A DNA stretch of 64,000 nt, taken from Nocardia neocaledoniensis (GTDB lineage: Bacteria; Actinomycetota; Actinomycetes; Mycobacteriales; Mycobacteriaceae). The notes below the pieces were generated by a model. It ran no database searches. It had not been told where the DNA came from and saw only the letters and a list, made by a program, of their open reading frames with translations. Every line of letters begins with the position of its first letter. Position 1 is the first letter of the stretch. This document shows, one piece after another, positions 62,937-64,000 of the stretch. The stretch spans positions 1-64,000 of the forward strand of contig NZ_QGTL01000002.1 in the NCBI RefSeq assembly GCF_003182135.1, given 5' to 3'. A program made the position numbers and the translations under genes.

Positions 62937-64000
62937 CTAGGGGGCGACCGCGGTGCAGAGGAAGGCGGCGCCGGTGCGGCCGATGCGGGTGAGGACGAGG
63001 GTGTAGGGAGTGGCGCCGCGTGGCTTGAGTTTCTTGCGGAGGGCGTCGGGATCGATGTCGACGCCGCGGACCAGGATCTCGAGGGCGCCGCAGTCGCGGC
63101 GGGACAGTTCCTGGCGCAGCGTCTTCTCCCGGAGTTCGAAGCGGTCCTCGATGCGGAAGCCGCGCATGCCCGCCGGGACCGTGTCGCCGGTGAGGTAGGC
63201 GATGTGCGGGTCCAGTTGCCAGAGGCCGTGTTTCGCGGCGTAGTGGCGGACCAGCCCCGCGCGGACGACGGCGCCGTCGGGATCGACGATCCAGTCGCCG
63301 GGCGCGCGCTCGGGGATGTCGTCGGGGTCGGCGTCGGTGAGAGTCGTTGCGCCGCCCCGGGAGTCGAGGACGGTGGCGCGCCGAGTGACGCCCGCCGCGG
63401 CGAGACCGGGCGACCACAGGCACGCCTCCCGCACAGCACCGTCGAGGGAGACGATCTCGACCTCGCCGTCCCAGCCGAGCCGGTCGAAGTCCAGGCCGGG
63501 CGCGGACTTCACCGCGAGGTCACGGCCCGCGTAGGCGGCCAGCAGATCGGGCAGCGGGGGTTGCAGTTTCGCCGGGTCGTAGGTGCGGCGGCCGTCGGCG
63601 CGACGGGCCGGGTCGGCGATGATCACCGTGTCGCGGGTGGTCGGGACGAGGGCGTCGGCCTTGGCCAGCACGATGTTTCGGCCACTGTCCGCCACGGTCG
63701 ACGCTGGTTGCGCGGCTGAACGCGCAGCCACCGACCATGCGACGGCAGCGGCGCTCGAGACGCGCGCCGATTCCGCCTCGCCGAGGTCCTGTCTGCCCGG
63801 GTCGGCGTCGGCCCCGGGTGCCGTGAGTGGGGCGACCGCGAGATTGTGGGCGGCCATGGCCAGCCGCACCTCGTCGAGATCGCTGCCGACCACCACCGGG
63901 CACACCGGAGCCAGCTCGGCCAGCTCGGCGCCGATCGAACAGGTGACATCGTGCACGGCGCGACCGGCCAGCCGCGCGGCCCGATGCCGGGCGACCAGGG
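62937..64000 (-). CDS. THUMP-like class I SAM methyltransferase, 5' truncated (Rv3037c-like)
   Basis: The last 354 residues of a methyltransferase that runs off the right edge. Features are VHDVTCSIGAEL (SAM loop) near the visible start, VVVGSDLDEVRLAMAAHNL (acidic loop) and IVLAKADALVPTTRDTVIIADPARR-type region. A C-terminal THUMP-like domain follows: GLDFDRLGWDGEVEIVSLDG, VKSAPGL, and FRIEDRFELREKTLRQELSRR with a basic TRIGRTGAAFLCTAVAP end. Family members resemble RNA methyltransferases; the substrate is not known. M. tuberculosis Rv3037c is a similar protein in the same neighbourhood. The start codon is outside the window. Confidence 0.8.
   Translation of the reverse strand, partial: LVARHRAARLAGRAVHDVTCSIGAELAELAPVCPVVVGSDLDEVRLAMAAHNLAVAPLTAPGADADPGRQDLGEAESARVSSAAAVAWSVAARSAAQPASTVADSGRNIVLAKADALVPTTRDTVIIADPARRADGRRTYDPAKLQPPLPDLLAAYAGRDLAVKSAPGLDFDRLGWDGEVEIVSLDGAVREACLWSPGLAAAGVTRRATVLDSRGGATTLTDADPDDIPERAPGDWIVDPDGAVVRAGLVRHYAAKHGLWQLDPHIAYLTGDTVPAGMRGFRIEDRFELREKTLRQELSRRDCGALEILVRGVDIDPDALRKKLKPRGATPYTLVLTRIGRTGAAFLCTAVAP

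Overview
The window is high-GC DNA (roughly 70 percent by eye) with dense short-gap operons, many GTG and TTG starts, lipobox and twin-arginine leaders, and a block that follows the Mycobacterium tuberculosis Rv3026c-Rv3037c neighbourhood. This points to an actinobacterium of the order Mycobacteriales, most likely Nocardia or a close relative. Comparisons to named M. tuberculosis genes are from memory of those families; no search was run. I see no tRNA, rRNA, insertion sequence, prophage or CRISPR array.

Layout. 1-4750: a gene tail, a GNAT acetyltransferase divergent from a TetR regulator around a palindromic operator, an unrecognised protein, a TetR regulator divergent from an MpaB-type oxygenase across three copies of one operator, and a third TetR gene. 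4751-8134: that TetR is divergent from a translationally coupled pair of FAD enzymes, one cytosolic and one with a twin-arginine-like leader. 8157-13573: a secreted DUF4232 protein, then a GMC alcohol oxidoreductase and aldehyde dehydrogenase operon divergent from a PucR-type regulator.

13653-22898 reads as a light or photo-oxidative stress regulon. A B12-type MerR regulator (LitR/CarH family) sits beside a lipocalin and photolyase operon. Next comes an opposite-strand operon of FAD amine oxidase, DUF1365, cyclopropane-fatty-acid-synthase-like methyltransferase, small membrane protein and epimerase, and then a short-chain dehydrogenase. The same 11-bp repeat unit lies before both the lipocalin operon and the amine oxidase/SDR divergent promoter.

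23011-38204 is mostly amino-acid catabolism and transport. It holds a serine hydrolase, an MHS-type transporter, an Lrp regulator, a fused indolepyruvate:ferredoxin oxidoreductase followed by a leucine-dehydrogenase-like enzyme and an APC permease, an APC permease with IclR operon, an exported flavin amine oxidase with a RidA-family lipoprotein, and 3-hydroxybutyryl-CoA dehydrogenase.

38247-44414 is one 2055-residue nonribosomal peptide synthetase with order A-T-C-A-T-R, the architecture of dipeptide-aldehyde (pyrazinone) synthetases such as AusA. It has no visible biosynthetic partners.

44794-64000 is a conserved mycobacterial-type block: PlsC acyltransferase and GNAT acyltransferase, then ETF beta/alpha (fixA/fixB), then methyltransferase, GH57 enzyme and GT4 glycosyltransferase resembling the methylglucose lipopolysaccharide genes, then exported carbohydrate-active or propeller proteins and a hexapeptide acyltransferase. 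Four genes (ndh, lysR, a phosphotransferase-like gene and a Uma2 nuclease-like gene) sit inside this block. DUF1697, Nudix and a truncated THUMP-like methyltransferase gene close the window.
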